A DNA stretch of 64,000 nucleotides from Deltaproteobacteria bacterium (GCA_026129095.1 JAHCIT010000004.1:270850-334849); one strand, 5' to 3'; counted from the stretch's first letter, positions 50,845-60,700 are shown. Translations and numbers: made by a program. Notes: generated by a model from the sequence alone, not told the origin.

Positions 50845-53484
50845 ATGCTGAAAGTCCGCCGCCGCAAACTCACCGGGCCGATACGGCCTTCCATCCGGAA
50901 GGGCGTGCGCGCCGTTGCGGCAGTGCTGCTGATGAGCCTTGTGCACTGGGGGCAGCCGGTCAGGCCCGTCATGGCCGCACCGGTCGATGAGGATACGATC
51001 GATTTCAATTTCAGCGGCGAGGTCGAGCTTAAGGCCCTCATCAAGAACTTCGCCAAGCTGACGAACCGGAACTTCCTCCTGCCGGAAAACTTCAAGGACT
51101 CGAAGGTCACGGTTATCTCGCCACGCAAGCTGACGCTGGATGAAGGCTGGCGGGTCTTTGAGACAATTCTCTCGCAGGCCGGCTACACGATCGTCCCAGG
51201 CAAGTCGATCAACCGGATTGTCACGAAAAAGGACTCCATCTCCCTCCCGATTCCGACCTACCGGACGGACCGGCTCACCCCGGGCTCCACCAGCGAATCA
51301 TTTGTGACCCGGCTGTTCCCCCTCCAGCACACGAATGTGGAGGAGATGAAAAACATCATCCGCCCGTTCGTGACCAAGGACGGCGATCTGGTTTCCTACG
51401 CGCCGACGAACCTGCTGATCATCACCGAGACATCCAACAACATCAACCATGTGCTCCGCCTGCTGGAAGAACTGGACACGCCATCCACCGAGGAAGTGGT
51501 CGAGATCATCCGGGTGAAAAATGCGGGCGCCGACGAACTGGCCGGCCAACTCACCCAGATCTTCAGCGGGACCGGCAAGTCCGCCGGGAAGGCGCCCGCA
51601 GGTGGCGGGGCGGCTGGCCAGACCGCGCCCAGCGCGATCTCCACGACCGATTACAAGATCATTCCCGACATGCGGACCAACTCGCTCATCGTCGTTGCCA
51701 GCAAGAAGGTGATCGGCGAGATCAAGAAGCTCCTGGCGCGGCTCGATGTCCCGGCGACCGAGGAAACGGCATCTGGCGCCCTGTCGATCTTCGTTCACAA
51801 GCTCAAGCATGCCGATGCCTCCGAGCTGGCCGGGACTCTGACAGGACTCATCACCGGGAACTATTCAGGAACGGGAAGCTCGCTCAGCCGTTCAGCGGCC
51901 TCTGCTGCCGCCATGCCTGCCACGACAGGTACCCGTGGCGGTTCCACCCGGACCCGTGGCGGCGGGAGCAGCCTGGCGCGGAACAGCCAGCAGGCGGCCC
52001 AGCAGCAGTTGAGCCAGTTGCAGCGGGGGGCCGCGGGCACGCAACCCGGAGCCATGCCGGGAACGCCGGGCGCAGCCGGACAAAATCCGTTGCAGTTCGA
52101 AGACCAGATACGCATCGTCGCGGACGTGCCAACAAACTCGCTGCTCATAACGTCCACGCGGCGCGACTATGAAACGATCCGCAAGGTCATAGACCGGCTG
52201 GATGTGGCAAGGCCCCAGGTTTATGTGGAAGCCGCCATTTTCGAAGTGAACGCCACCGATTCCAGCATCTTCGGCATCGGCTGGGCCGGCGGCGGCGATG
52301 GTCCCCGGGATGGCACGATCTTCCTGCAGCAGTCCACGGCCGTGCCGTCAGGGGTGGGCATCATCAATGCCACGACAGGCGGCGGAGCCGGCACGGGTTC
52401 CAACCCGCTGACGGCGCTGTCTGGTCCCGGACTGACGGCAGCCGCCATCGGCAAGCTGATCGATATCAAGGGCCCCGCGCCTTCCGATGGCAGCGAGGCC
52501 CCCACCCTGTTCACCATCCCGCAATACAGCGCCATCCTGAATGCCGCCAAGAGCGACCGGGAGGTGAACGTCCTGTCCACGCCGAGTGTGCTCACGTCCG
52601 ACAACGAGCAGGCTCAGATCGTGGTGGCAACCAACGTTCCGATACCGACAGGGCAGACGATCGGTGTCGGGGGAACCACAACCCAGACCATCAACCGCGA
52701 GGACGTGGGCATCACGCTCCGTATCACCCCGCAGATCAACGATGCGTCGTCGCTGAGGCTGAACATCTACGTTGAAGTGTCCAACGTCTCGCAGGGCAGC
52801 TTCGGCGTCGATACGGCGAACCTCGGCATCGTGACCGCCGTCCGGTCGGCCGAGAGCGTCGTCGTCGTCCGCGACCGCCAGCCGGTCATCATAGGCGGCC
52901 TGATGCAGACCAACGATAACGTGAATGAGACCAAGATGCCGATACTGGGCGACATCCCGATCCTGGGTTTCCTTTTCCGTTCACGGGCGACCGTCGTGGA
53001 CAAGACGAACCTCCTCATCGTCATCACGCCCCGCGTGGTCCGCGACCAGCTCGATACGTCACGAATCATCGCGTTCGAGGCAGATCGCCGCAAGCAGTTT
53101 ATCGACAACGAGCTGCTGGACACCTGGCTGATGGACAAGAGCAACGAGGCCAAACGCGAGGCATTTGCCATCCCACCGCAGGACTACCAGCTTCCCGATC
53201 AGCTACAGCCTGGTGAAGTGCTGATTACTCCGGAAGGTGCTTTCGGTTCGGAGGAATACAACCGCCGGATGCCGCCAAAGGGCGAAGTCGATGAACTGGT
53301 GCCGGGCGGCCGGAAACCGGGCGAAAGCGACGTGATGGGGGTGCCTTTCGACAGTCTCCGGCGGACGCAGCCTGAAACAGGGGCCGACAACCTGGCCCTG
53401 CCCCCTGCACCGCCACAGGAAGCTCCGCCGCCACCGCCGGCAGAAGCCGCGCCGACGGCACCCGCGCCGCCCCCGGCCGAGTAG
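50845..53484 (+). CDS. gspD: Type II secretion secretin GspD
   Basis: Outer-membrane channel. 879 aa. A long basic signal peptide ends near VRPVMAAP. The N0 domain opens with IDFNFSGEVELKALIKNFAK; N1-N3 repeats follow (VTRLFPLQHTNVEEMKNIIRP; VEIIRVKNAGADELAGQL; FVHKLKHADASELAGTL). A low-complexity insertion at about residues 340-415 (Gly/Ser/Thr/Arg, then Gln/Ala) lies within the N3 region. The secretin core (about 450-740) has VEAAIFEVNATD, VPIPTGQTIGVGG and VVVRDRQPVIIGGLMQ. A Pro/Ala-rich tail ends the protein. No pilotin-type S-domain is obvious. Confidence 0.94.
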   Translation: MLKVRRRKLTGPIRPSIRKGVRAVAAVLLMSLVHWGQPVRPVMAAPVDEDTIDFNFSGEVELKALIKNFAKLTNRNFLLPENFKDSKVTVISPRKLTLDEGWRVFETILSQAGYTIVPGKSINRIVTKKDSISLPIPTYRTDRLTPGSTSESFVTRLFPLQHTNVEEMKNIIRPFVTKDGDLVSYAPTNLLIITETSNNINHVLRLLEELDTPSTEEVVEIIRVKNAGADELAGQLTQIFSGTGKSAGKAPAGGGAAGQTAPSAISTTDYKIIPDMRTNSLIVVASKKVIGEIKKLLARLDVPATEETASGALSIFVHKLKHADASELAGTLTGLITGNYSGTGSSLSRSAASAAAMPATTGTRGGSTRTRGGGSSLARNSQQAAQQQLSQLQRGAAGTQPGAMPGTPGAAGQNPLQFEDQIRIVADVPTNSLLITSTRRDYETIRKVIDRLDVARPQVYVEAAIFEVNATDSSIFGIGWAGGGDGPRDGTIFLQQSTAVPSGVGIINATTGGGAGTGSNPLTALSGPGLTAAAIGKLIDIKGPAPSDGSEAPTLFTIPQYSAILNAAKSDREVNVLSTPSVLTSDNEQAQIVVATNVPIPTGQTIGVGGTTTQTINREDVGITLRITPQINDASSLRLNIYVEVSNVSQGSFGVDTANLGIVTAVRSAESVVVVRDRQPVIIGGLMQTNDNVNETKMPILGDIPILGFLFRSRATVVDKTNLLIVITPRVVRDQLDTSRIIAFEADRRKQFIDNELLDTWLMDKSNEAKREAFAIPPQDYQLPDQLQPGEVLITPEGAFGSEEYNRRMPPKGEVDELVPGGRKPGESDVMGVPFDSLRRTQPETGADNLALPPAPPQEAPPPPPAEAAPTAPAPPPAE

Positions 53485-53497
53485 GAACAGGTCACTC

Positions 53498-55255
53498 ATG
53501 AGCGCCATTGCCGACCGGTTGATCCCCATCCTCGCCAGGACGGCTTCGCTGCCCGAGGCCGAGATCCGGAGTGCGGTGCGGGTTGATCCGGCCTGGCGGC
53601 CGGATTTGGTCCCCGAATACGAGGAAAACGACAAGAACTTCCACTTTGGCGCCCTGCTTATCAGCAAGAAGCAGCTGTCCGAGGACGTCTTTTACCAGGC
53701 CCTTGCCGGTTACTTCGATTACGAGTTCACGCCGAAGATCGTGGAAGCGGACGTGGACCTCGAGCTGGTGAAGCGCGTTCCGATCCAGTACGCGCGCGAG
53801 CATGCCGTTCTCCCGATACGCCGCGACGGCGACTCCCTGAAAGTCGCGACCGCCATGCCCCAGGACCAGTCGGTCATGGAGGATCTGGAAAAGATTTTTG
53901 GTGCGCTGGTGGAGCCGGTCGTCACCACCCCTTCGGCCGTCGAGCACATGATCAATCGCGTCTATGACCGGGCAACCGCCACGGCCGGAGCGGCGCTCGA
54001 CAACCTCAATGAGGACGAAACCGACCTCGACGAGTTCGCTGGCGGACTTGAAGAGCCAAAAGACCTGCTGGAAGGAGGCGACGACGAGGCGCCGGTCATC
54101 CGGCTCATCAACACCCTGCTCTACCAGGCCGTCAAGGAGCGGGCATCGGATATCCACGTCGAGCCGCAGGAACGCGACATCATCGTGCGCTACCGGATCG
54201 ACGGCGTTCTCCACGAGGTGCTCCATATTCCCAAGCGGTTCCAGTCGTCAGTGCTGACCCGCATCAAGATCATGGCGGGGCTGAACATCGCCGAGAAACG
54301 CCTCACCCAGGACGGCCGCATCAAGATCAAGCTCGCAGGCCGGGATATCGACATCCGTGTAGCCACCGCGCCCACGGTCTACGGCGAAGACGTGGTGATG
54401 CGGCTTCTGGACAAGACCAACGTCGTGTTCGGCCTCGACCAGATCGGAATCACCGGCAGGACACGGGAACAACTGGAAAAGATCATCAACCAGGATCACG
54501 GCATCCTGCTGGTCACGGGGCCGACCGGTTCCGGCAAGTCAACGACCCTTTACGCGTCGTTGATGAAGATCAACAACCAGGAACTCAAGATCGTCACGAT
54601 CGAGGACCCGGTCGAATACCAGATTACCGGCATCTCCCAGACCCAGGTGAACCCGAAAATCGACCTCACCTTCGCCTCCGGGCTCCGTTCCATGCTCCGC
54701 CGCGATCCTGACGTCATCATGGTCGGCGAAATCCGCGACCGCGAAACAGCGGAAATCGCCATCCATGCCTCGCTGACCGGCCACCTTGTCTTCTCGACCC
54801 TGCATACCAACGATTCGGCCTCGTCCATTGCACGGCTCGTGGACATGGGCATCGAGCCCTTTCTGGTCGCCTCGTCGGTACTCGGCATCATGGCGCAGCG
54901 CCTGGCCCGGCGGCTCTGCCCGGACTGCAAGGAAGCCTATTCACCACCCGACGCGGAACTGGCCGAACTGGGTATCAAGCGGAGCCAGCTGGTTGACGGG
55001 AAACTCTACCGTGCCAAGGGTTGCGACAAGTGCCAGCACACCGGCTACAGGGGCCGGACCGGTATCTATGAACTGCTGGTCATCAGCGACACCATCCGTG
55101 AGCACGTCATGAAGGGTTCCCATGCGGCACTCATCAAGAAAACGGCCCAGGCCGAAGGACTCACGACGCTTCGCGAGGACGGCATCCGCAAGATCATTGA
55201 CGGCGTGACCACCACGGCGGAGATCATGCGCGTTACGCAGGAAGAACTCGCCTGA
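53498..55255 (+). CDS. gspE: Type II secretion ATPase GspE
   Basis: 585 aa. An MshEN-type N-domain (about 45-155: NFHFGALLISKKQLSEDVFYQALAGYF), then N2 and the RecA-like ATPase. Walker A GPTGSGKSTT (about 341-348), Asp box IVTIEDPVEYQI, Walker B DPDVIMVGEIRDRETAE, His box HLVFSTLHTNDS. The C1 tetracysteine zinc motif is intact (CPDC at about 474-477 and CDKC at about 510). The ATG follows gspD by 13 bases. GspE normally docks on GspL, which is not encoded in this operon. Confidence 0.95.
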   Translation: MSAIADRLIPILARTASLPEAEIRSAVRVDPAWRPDLVPEYEENDKNFHFGALLISKKQLSEDVFYQALAGYFDYEFTPKIVEADVDLELVKRVPIQYAREHAVLPIRRDGDSLKVATAMPQDQSVMEDLEKIFGALVEPVVTTPSAVEHMINRVYDRATATAGAALDNLNEDETDLDEFAGGLEEPKDLLEGGDDEAPVIRLINTLLYQAVKERASDIHVEPQERDIIVRYRIDGVLHEVLHIPKRFQSSVLTRIKIMAGLNIAEKRLTQDGRIKIKLAGRDIDIRVATAPTVYGEDVVMRLLDKTNVVFGLDQIGITGRTREQLEKIINQDHGILLVTGPTGSGKSTTLYASLMKINNQELKIVTIEDPVEYQITGISQTQVNPKIDLTFASGLRSMLRRDPDVIMVGEIRDRETAEIAIHASLTGHLVFSTLHTNDSASSIARLVDMGIEPFLVASSVLGIMAQRLARRLCPDCKEAYSPPDAELAELGIKRSQLVDGKLYRAKGCDKCQHTGYRGRTGIYELLVISDTIREHVMKGSHAALIKKTAQAEGLTTLREDGIRKIIDGVTTTAEIMRVTQEELA

Positions 55256-55280
55256 GGCCGCCGGCCCTGCGGGAACCACC

Positions 55281-56588
55281 ATGGCTGTCTACGAATATGT
55301 CGCGCTGGACAAGAAAGGCCGTAGCGCCAAGGGCGTGATCGAGGCCGACAGCCAGAAACAGGCCAAACAGAAACTGAAGCTACAGGGGGTCTTTGTCACC
55401 CGGATCAGCGAGTCCCGTAAGGGCCGCGTCTCGGCAAAGGCGAAGAAGGACCGGGAAAGCAAGGCGATTGCCGCCGGCGGTGAAGGCGCCACGGCGCTGG
55501 AAAAGCTCCAGGAGCTTTCCCAGCAGAACCTTCTCCAACGGTTCACCGAGCGCATCGGCCTTCAGGACGTTGTCATCTTCTCCCGCCAGCTCGCCACGCT
55601 GCTTTCGGCCCACCTGCCGCTTGTGCAGTCACTGACAGCACTTTCCGAACAGACCGAGAACATGGCCCTCCGCCGGGTCATCACCGAGGTCAAGGACCAG
55701 GTAAACGAGGGTTCCCAGCTCGCCAATGCGATGCGCAAGCACCCCAAGGTGTTTCCGGCCCTCTACACGAACATGATCCAGTCCGGGGAAAGCTCGGGAA
55801 GCCTGGATGTGGTCTGCCGGCGGCTCGCAGATTTTCTGGAAAGCCAGCTCGCCCTGAACCGCAAGGTGTCGGGCGCCATGATCTACCCGCTCATCCTCAT
55901 GCTGCTGGCGATCGGCGTCGTTGTCTTCATGCTGACGACGGTGATGCCGAAAATCCTCACGATTTTTGAATCCCAGCGGACGCAACTCCCGTTGCCCACC
56001 CGGATCCTTCAGGGGCTGGCCAACGGGCTCCTCGACTGGTGGTGGCTGCTGCTCGCGATTGTCACCGGAGCATTCGTGATGTTCCGGCGCTGGAGCGCCA
56101 CGCCAAAGGGCCGGGAAACCATCGACGCCTTCCTGCTCCGCGTTCCGGTATTCGGGACGCTGATCCGGAAGGTCGCCATCGCCCGGTTCACCCGGACACT
56201 TTCCACCCTGCTGACCAGCGGCATACCGATCCTGCAGGCCCTGGACATCACCAAGAACGTGCTGAACAACGTCGTGCTTGAGGATGCCATCGCCAAGGCG
56301 CGGGAAAGCATCTCCGAAGGATCGAGCATCGCCGGCCCGCTCAAGGCGAGCGGCGTCTTCCCGCCGATCGTCACCCATATGGTCCTCGTAGGCGAGCAGT
56401 CGGGCGAACTGGAACAGATGCTTCTCAAGGTGGCTGACACCTACGACGACGAGGTATCGCAAACAATCTCGGTCCTGACTACCCTGCTGGAGCCCGTAAT
56501 TATCGTGATCATGGCAGGTGTTGTGCTGCTGATCGTGATAGCCGTGCTGCTGCCGATCATCGAGATGACCAGCGCCATCAAGAACTGA
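55281..56588 (+). CDS. gspF: Type II secretion platform protein GspF
   Basis: 435-aa inner-membrane platform protein with three TM segments (about 205-230, 255-272, 405-428). Two T2SSF repeats: DVVIFSRQLATLLSAHLPLVQSL ... GESSGSLDVVCRRLADFLE and VAIARFTRTLSTLLTSGIPI ... GEQSGELEQMLLKVADTYDDE. The N-terminal YEYVALDKKGRSAKGVIEA is typical. A charged linker at about 45-80 is longer than in E. coli. Starts 25 bases after gspE. Confidence 0.95.
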   Translation: MAVYEYVALDKKGRSAKGVIEADSQKQAKQKLKLQGVFVTRISESRKGRVSAKAKKDRESKAIAAGGEGATALEKLQELSQQNLLQRFTERIGLQDVVIFSRQLATLLSAHLPLVQSLTALSEQTENMALRRVITEVKDQVNEGSQLANAMRKHPKVFPALYTNMIQSGESSGSLDVVCRRLADFLESQLALNRKVSGAMIYPLILMLLAIGVVVFMLTTVMPKILTIFESQRTQLPLPTRILQGLANGLLDWWWLLLAIVTGAFVMFRRWSATPKGRETIDAFLLRVPVFGTLIRKVAIARFTRTLSTLLTSGIPILQALDITKNVLNNVVLEDAIAKARESISEGSSIAGPLKASGVFPPIVTHMVLVGEQSGELEQMLLKVADTYDDEVSQTISVLTTLLEPVIIVIMAGVVLLIVIAVLLPIIEMTSAIKN

Positions 56589-56619
56589 ACCCCATGAGAC
56601 CCAAGGAGACATTTTCATC

Positions 56620-57087
56620 ATGAAACGCACCCTCCCCAACCGCCGCCTCCGGCGCCGCCGCCAGGCCGGTTTTACCCTGATCGAAATCATCGTCGTGGTG
56701 ATCATCGTGGGGCTTCTGGCGAGCCTCGTCGGTGTCGCCGTGTTCGGCCGGCTGGCCGACGCCCGCCGGGATGCAGCCCGTACGCAGATCAAGTCGCTTC
56801 AGGCGGCCCTGGATCTCTACCGGCTCGACTGCTTCGTCTACCCGGATTCCAACACCGGACTGCGGGCACTGACCGGCGACGCGCCCGGAAACTGCAAGAA
56901 CTACAAGAAGGGCGGGTATCTCGCCGCACGCTCCATTCCCAAGGATCCCTGGCAGAACGATTACGTCTACCAGTCCCCCGGTCCGGGCGGCGAGCCCTAT
57001 GTCATCATCTCCTACGGCAGCGATGGCCAGGCCGGAGGCGAAGGCGAAGCGGCCGACATTTCCAGCGCCGACGGCGACCGGAACTAG
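56620..57087 (+). CDS. gspG: Major pseudopilin GspG
   Basis: 155 aa. Prepilin site QAG|FTLIEIIVVVIIVGLLASLVG with Gly at -1 and Glu at +5. The globular part has the conserved AARTQIKSLQAALDLYRLDCFVYPDSNTGL, PKDPWQNDYVYQSPG and YVIISYGSDG, the calcium-binding region of major pseudopilins. Two cysteines (LDCF and GNCKNY) could form a disulfide, which is not usual for GspG. AAGGAG lies about 12 bases before the ATG. Confidence 0.94.
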   Translation: MKRTLPNRRLRRRRQAGFTLIEIIVVVIIVGLLASLVGVAVFGRLADARRDAARTQIKSLQAALDLYRLDCFVYPDSNTGLRALTGDAPGNCKNYKKGGYLAARSIPKDPWQNDYVYQSPGPGGEPYVIISYGSDGQAGGEGEAADISSADGDRN

Positions 57088-57105
57088 GCCGCGGCGGGAG
57101 CCGCC

Positions 57106-57720
57106 ATGCTACAGCGCGGCACGATGACATCCGCTACTGCCGGCCGTCCGCCCAAGGGCGGACGGCGCAGGAATACCGGCACCACCGGCTTTACACTGGT
57201 CGAACTGGCGATCGTCCTGTTCATGCTGACGCTCGTGTTCGGCATCGTCGTGCCGTATGTGGGCGAGCGCACCGAAATAAACCTGCTCTCGCAGTCCCGG
57301 TCCCTCAGCGGCGCCATGCGGTTCGCCAGCGGCGAGGCAGTGTTCCGCCGGCGCCCGACGAGACTCTACGTGGATTTCGCGCAGGGCCGCTACTGGGTCG
57401 CCATCTGGGGAGAGGACGGCTTTGCCCCCATGACCACGCCGCTGGGCAAGGCCCGGCCGCTGCTGGACAGCGTGTATTTCCAGTCCCTGTGGGTTGAGGG
57501 CTCCAACTACAACAAGGGCACGGCCTTCTTCCAGTTTGACCCGGATGGCGGCATCGAAGAGGCAGTTCTCACCATCGCCAACGACACCGGCGATGAGATC
57601 GCCATCGTGCCCGATCCCAACACCGGTTCGGCCGAAGTGTACCGCGGGGGCGCCGACCCCAGGGTTCTGTTTCCCGCGCACGCCCAGGTACGGGCCGCGG
57701 CACCCCGGAGATCCCGATGA
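57106..57720 (+). CDS. gspH: Minor pseudopilin GspH
   Basis: 204 aa. Prepilin-type N-terminus GTTG|FTLVELAIVLFMLTLVFGIVVP with a rather long basic leader (about 29 residues from this ATG; a second ATG six codons later shortens it). The globular domain is beta-rich (RLYVDFAQGRYWVAIWGEDG, FFQFDPDGGIEEAVLTI). Assigned as GspH by its place between gspG and gspI and by the GspH-type C-domain. The stop overlaps the gspI start (ATGA). Confidence 0.85.
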   Translation: MLQRGTMTSATAGRPPKGGRRRNTGTTGFTLVELAIVLFMLTLVFGIVVPYVGERTEINLLSQSRSLSGAMRFASGEAVFRRRPTRLYVDFAQGRYWVAIWGEDGFAPMTTPLGKARPLLDSVYFQSLWVEGSNYNKGTAFFQFDPDGGIEEAVLTIANDTGDEIAIVPDPNTGSAEVYRGGADPRVLFPAHAQVRAAAPRRSR

Positions 57721-58157
57721 CTGCCCGGCGGCGCGGCCTGCCCTCAGAGCAGGGTTTCACACTCATCGAGGTCGTCGTCTCCATGACGATCATGATGATG
57801 GCCCTCGTTTCGCTGCTCGGTGTCGTCCAGATGGGCGTGCGCGCCGCCATGCAGCGCCGGAACATGGAACTGTCCCAGATGCTCATCAACCGGGTCATCG
57901 CCCAGGTGGATGCCCGGTACGAAAAGCCGCTGGACAACGAGTTCGAGCGGGGCAATTTCGGCAACGAGTTCCCCGATTTCCAGTGGGAATACCGCATGAC
58001 GGCCAATCAGAACCTGGAAAACTTCAAGGCCCTGCTTCCCGAGATTCCCATCACCATCTTCGCCGTCGAGGCGAAGGTCATCTGGTTCGAGGATGGCGAG
58101 CAGCGGGACTACACGGTGAAGACGGTCAAGGGCTGGGTGGAGGCCTCCAAGCAGTGA
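57717..58157 (+). CDS. gspI: Minor pseudopilin GspI
   Basis: 146 aa. Prepilin site SEQG|FTLIEVVVSMTIMMMALVSLLG. The globular part (LSQMLINRVIAQVDARYEKP, FPDFQWEYRMTANQNL, VIWFEDGEQRDYTVKTV) is of GspI size and position. ATGA overlap with gspH and GTGA overlap with gspJ, so the tip pseudopilins are translated together. Confidence 0.88.
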   Translation: MTARRRGLPSEQGFTLIEVVVSMTIMMMALVSLLGVVQMGVRAAMQRRNMELSQMLINRVIAQVDARYEKPLDNEFERGNFGNEFPDFQWEYRMTANQNLENFKALLPEIPITIFAVEAKVIWFEDGEQRDYTVKTVKGWVEASKQ

Positions 58158-58933
58158 TCCAGGCAGCCAGACGGCACCCCACCGGCGCATTCACCCTGCT
58201 GGAGGTCATGGTGGCGATCGCCATCCTGGCGCTCATGACGAGTGCCACCTATGCCGCTCTCGTCCCGGCCCTTGAGGGCAAGGCACGCGCCGAACAGATC
58301 CAGCTCGCCTACAACCGGATCAACCGTTTCGTGAACCGGCTGGACCGGGAGCTCAGGGGGGCCTATTTCGGCATCAATCCGGCATCGACCCGCCGCAACT
58401 GCATGGACCGGGCGGACACCTGCCCCTATGTCTTCATCGGGAAGAACTCCGGCGAGCTGGATGAGGTCCGGTTCGTGACCACCGCCCTCAGCGTGTCCGT
58501 CCACCGGCCATCCAGCGACGAGGCGCTCATTGCCTATTTTACGGGCCGCCCGGCGGATACCACCATCACGGGCCCGGCCCTGTTCCGCCAGCAGGCGCTT
58601 GTCCATGACCGGAACAGCTACACCAAATACGCCGTCCAGGAACGCGAAGTCCTGCCCAACATCACCCGGTTCGACCTTCGCTACCTGAACCGCGGAACAG
58701 AGGACGAGTGGATCGATGACTGGGACTCGACCGACGAAATGAGCGAGGACAAGTTCGGGCATCTGCCGCGCGCCGTGGAAATCCTGATCGAGTACGACGA
58801 TCCGGATGCCGGCAACCAGAGCCTCTACACGGTCACCTACATACCTGCCTCCAAGCCCTGCAAGAACCCGGGAGGGGGGCAGCGGCCCTCCAATGAAGCG
58901 CCCGGCAAGCGCGTGGGGAACTCCTGCCCATGA
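58154..58933 (+). CDS. gspJ: Minor pseudopilin GspJ
   Basis: 259 aa, GTG start overlapping the gspI stop. N-terminus HPTGA|FTLLEVMVAIAILALMTSATY: Glu at +5 is present, but the residue at -1 is Ala instead of Gly. The body has IQLAYNRINRFVNRLDRELRGAYFG and LPNITRFDLRYLNRGTEDEW, the T2SSJ pattern, and is followed by a Pro/Gly/Asn-rich tail. Longer upstream readings are out of frame with gspI and are not real. ATG of gspK overlaps its stop by 4 bases. Confidence 0.87.
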   Translation: MIQAARRHPTGAFTLLEVMVAIAILALMTSATYAALVPALEGKARAEQIQLAYNRINRFVNRLDRELRGAYFGINPASTRRNCMDRADTCPYVFIGKNSGELDEVRFVTTALSVSVHRPSSDEALIAYFTGRPADTTITGPALFRQQALVHDRNSYTKYAVQEREVLPNITRFDLRYLNRGTEDEWIDDWDSTDEMSEDKFGHLPRAVEILIEYDDPDAGNQSLYTVTYIPASKPCKNPGGGQRPSNEAPGKRVGNSCP

Positions 58934-60693
58934 GGTTTTCCGCTTTCTTCCGGGTCGGGCGGCCACGTATCCGGCGTGCCAGGAGCCGTGAACGCGGGGT
59001 GGCCCTGGTCGTGGCGCTGCTCATGATGGTTCTTGCCGTGGCCGCTGCAGCCGAGTTCCTTTACAACACCCAGGTCGACCTGCAGGGAGCGGCCAACGCC
59101 CGCCAGCGGCAGCAGGCGAGGTTTGCGGCCAAGGCCGGCGTCGAGGCCGGGGCCACGTTCCTAAGGATTGACCGGTTCAACGACTGGGCAGCCATGATGA
59201 TGGATCTGGGGATGCCGGGATTCGGGATCGGGGGGTTTGTCAGGCTCGCCAACGAATCGGTCGATGACGCCGAGCAGAGGCGCAGGGACCGCGAGCAGGC
59301 CATTGCCCATGGCGACAAGGCACCGTCGATGGGCACGGCGGCGAGTCCCTACGATCCGCCCAATGGATACCTTTCGTTCATCTCCAGCACGACCGGGTTC
59401 AACTTCTTTGAGGACGACAACGTGGACGTGGAAATCCGGTTCCATGACGAAGCCGGAAAGTTCAACATCAACGCGCTGGTCTACTGGATGCCGTACGGCG
59501 GCGGAAAACCGTCGTTCAATGTCCGCCTGTACCGCCAGATCGCCCAGCTCATCATCGACCAGACCGTTCCTTACGGTGACCAGCAGGGCGGGACCGTGGC
59601 CCGGCTCCGCCGCAAGTTCCAGCAGAAGGGCGCGCACCGTTTCCAGGGCGACCGCGACTCCAGGGACGAGGATGCCCTGGAGGACGCCCCCACCGTCGAG
59701 GAGGTCGGCAAGATCATGTGCGCGATCCTCGACTGGCTCGATCCCGACGATCACGAAGGGGGCGGATCGGCGGGCTCCTACAACTGTGACGGAGGAGCGG
59801 AGCGGAACTACTACACCGGGCTGGACGAGCCGTACGAGCCCCGGAATGGCCCGATGGAGTCGATCGGTGAGCTGAGGCTCATCCGCGGCATGACGCCGGG
59901 GATGTACCGGAAGATCGCGCCCTTCCTGACGGTATACACACGCACCGACTACAACGACCCTCCGCAGGGCAACAACAACTGCCTGTCGACGCTCTACGCA
60001 CCGGATACGCCGCCGAACAAGGCGCCCGGCATGCCGTGTTTTTCGCCGGACGTGAACCTCCACACGGCCCCCGACCCGGTGATCGAGGCGTTCTTCATCG
60101 GCGGATGCCAGGGCAACAACCCCCAGTTCGGCGACTGCATACAGGATTATCCGCGCCTGAACACGCTGGAAAACCGTGAAAACCTGCTCACGGCCATCAA
60201 CTGCTTCCGGGGGCCGGGCCTGAGGAGCGACCGGGTAATCAACACCCAGTCGGCCATCGGACAGGCGGCCATCGGGGAGAAATCCGACGCCGTGCAGCTT
60301 GGGCGGGGCGCCAAGGGCGAACTGGACGGGCCGGACCCCAACAAGTTCCTCTGTCCCAAGCAGGCCAGCCAGGGAGGCCCCATGCCCTACCTGTTCATAC
60401 CGGAGACGCTGAAGGCCGTCCTGAACAACGCCAACCTGCCCTATACCGGCGACGAGCTCCTGAACATCTCCAACCGGTTCATCCTCGGGCTCAGCATGCA
60501 GAAGCCCCCCTCGCCCCAGAAGTTCGACACCATCACCTCCCGCTGGATCACAATTGAGGCGGTCGGACAGGTCGGAGTCGCCACCGATTTTGAACCGGTC
60601 GAGTCCCGGGTTGCAGCGACGGTCTATATCCCGCCCATGGCAAGCCCCAGCGAACCGCCCGTGGCCGAAATCCTACGGTGGGACCAGGACTGA
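58930..60693 (+). CDS. gspK: Minor pseudopilin GspK
   Basis: Caps the pseudopilus tip. 587 aa, well above the 320 aa of the E. coli protein. N-terminus RERG|VALVVALLMMVLAVAAAA lacks Glu at +5, as expected for GspK. The conserved RQQARFAAKAGVEAGATFL and FHDEAGKFNINAL segments are present. The helical insertion typical of GspK is expanded with Asp-rich and Cys-containing loops (about 200-480, for example CAILDWLDPDDHEGG). It is the last gene of the operon; gspL and gspM do not follow. Confidence 0.9.
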   Translation: MRFSAFFRVGRPRIRRARSRERGVALVVALLMMVLAVAAAAEFLYNTQVDLQGAANARQRQQARFAAKAGVEAGATFLRIDRFNDWAAMMMDLGMPGFGIGGFVRLANESVDDAEQRRRDREQAIAHGDKAPSMGTAASPYDPPNGYLSFISSTTGFNFFEDDNVDVEIRFHDEAGKFNINALVYWMPYGGGKPSFNVRLYRQIAQLIIDQTVPYGDQQGGTVARLRRKFQQKGAHRFQGDRDSRDEDALEDAPTVEEVGKIMCAILDWLDPDDHEGGGSAGSYNCDGGAERNYYTGLDEPYEPRNGPMESIGELRLIRGMTPGMYRKIAPFLTVYTRTDYNDPPQGNNNCLSTLYAPDTPPNKAPGMPCFSPDVNLHTAPDPVIEAFFIGGCQGNNPQFGDCIQDYPRLNTLENRENLLTAINCFRGPGLRSDRVINTQSAIGQAAIGEKSDAVQLGRGAKGELDGPDPNKFLCPKQASQGGPMPYLFIPETLKAVLNNANLPYTGDELLNISNRFILGLSMQKPPSPQKFDTITSRWITIEAVGQVGVATDFEPVESRVAATVYIPPMASPSEPPVAEILRWDQD

Positions 60694-60700
60694 TCCCCAG

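Noticed and set aside
55629..56792. 387-codon minus-strand frame across gspF and gspG
   Set aside because: Both gsp genes are well supported; this frame has low complexity and no domain.
57494..58933. Long gspJ reading that starts inside gspH
   Set aside because: The upstream half is out of frame with gspH and gspI. The GTG at 58154 coupled to the gspI stop gives a normal prepilin.
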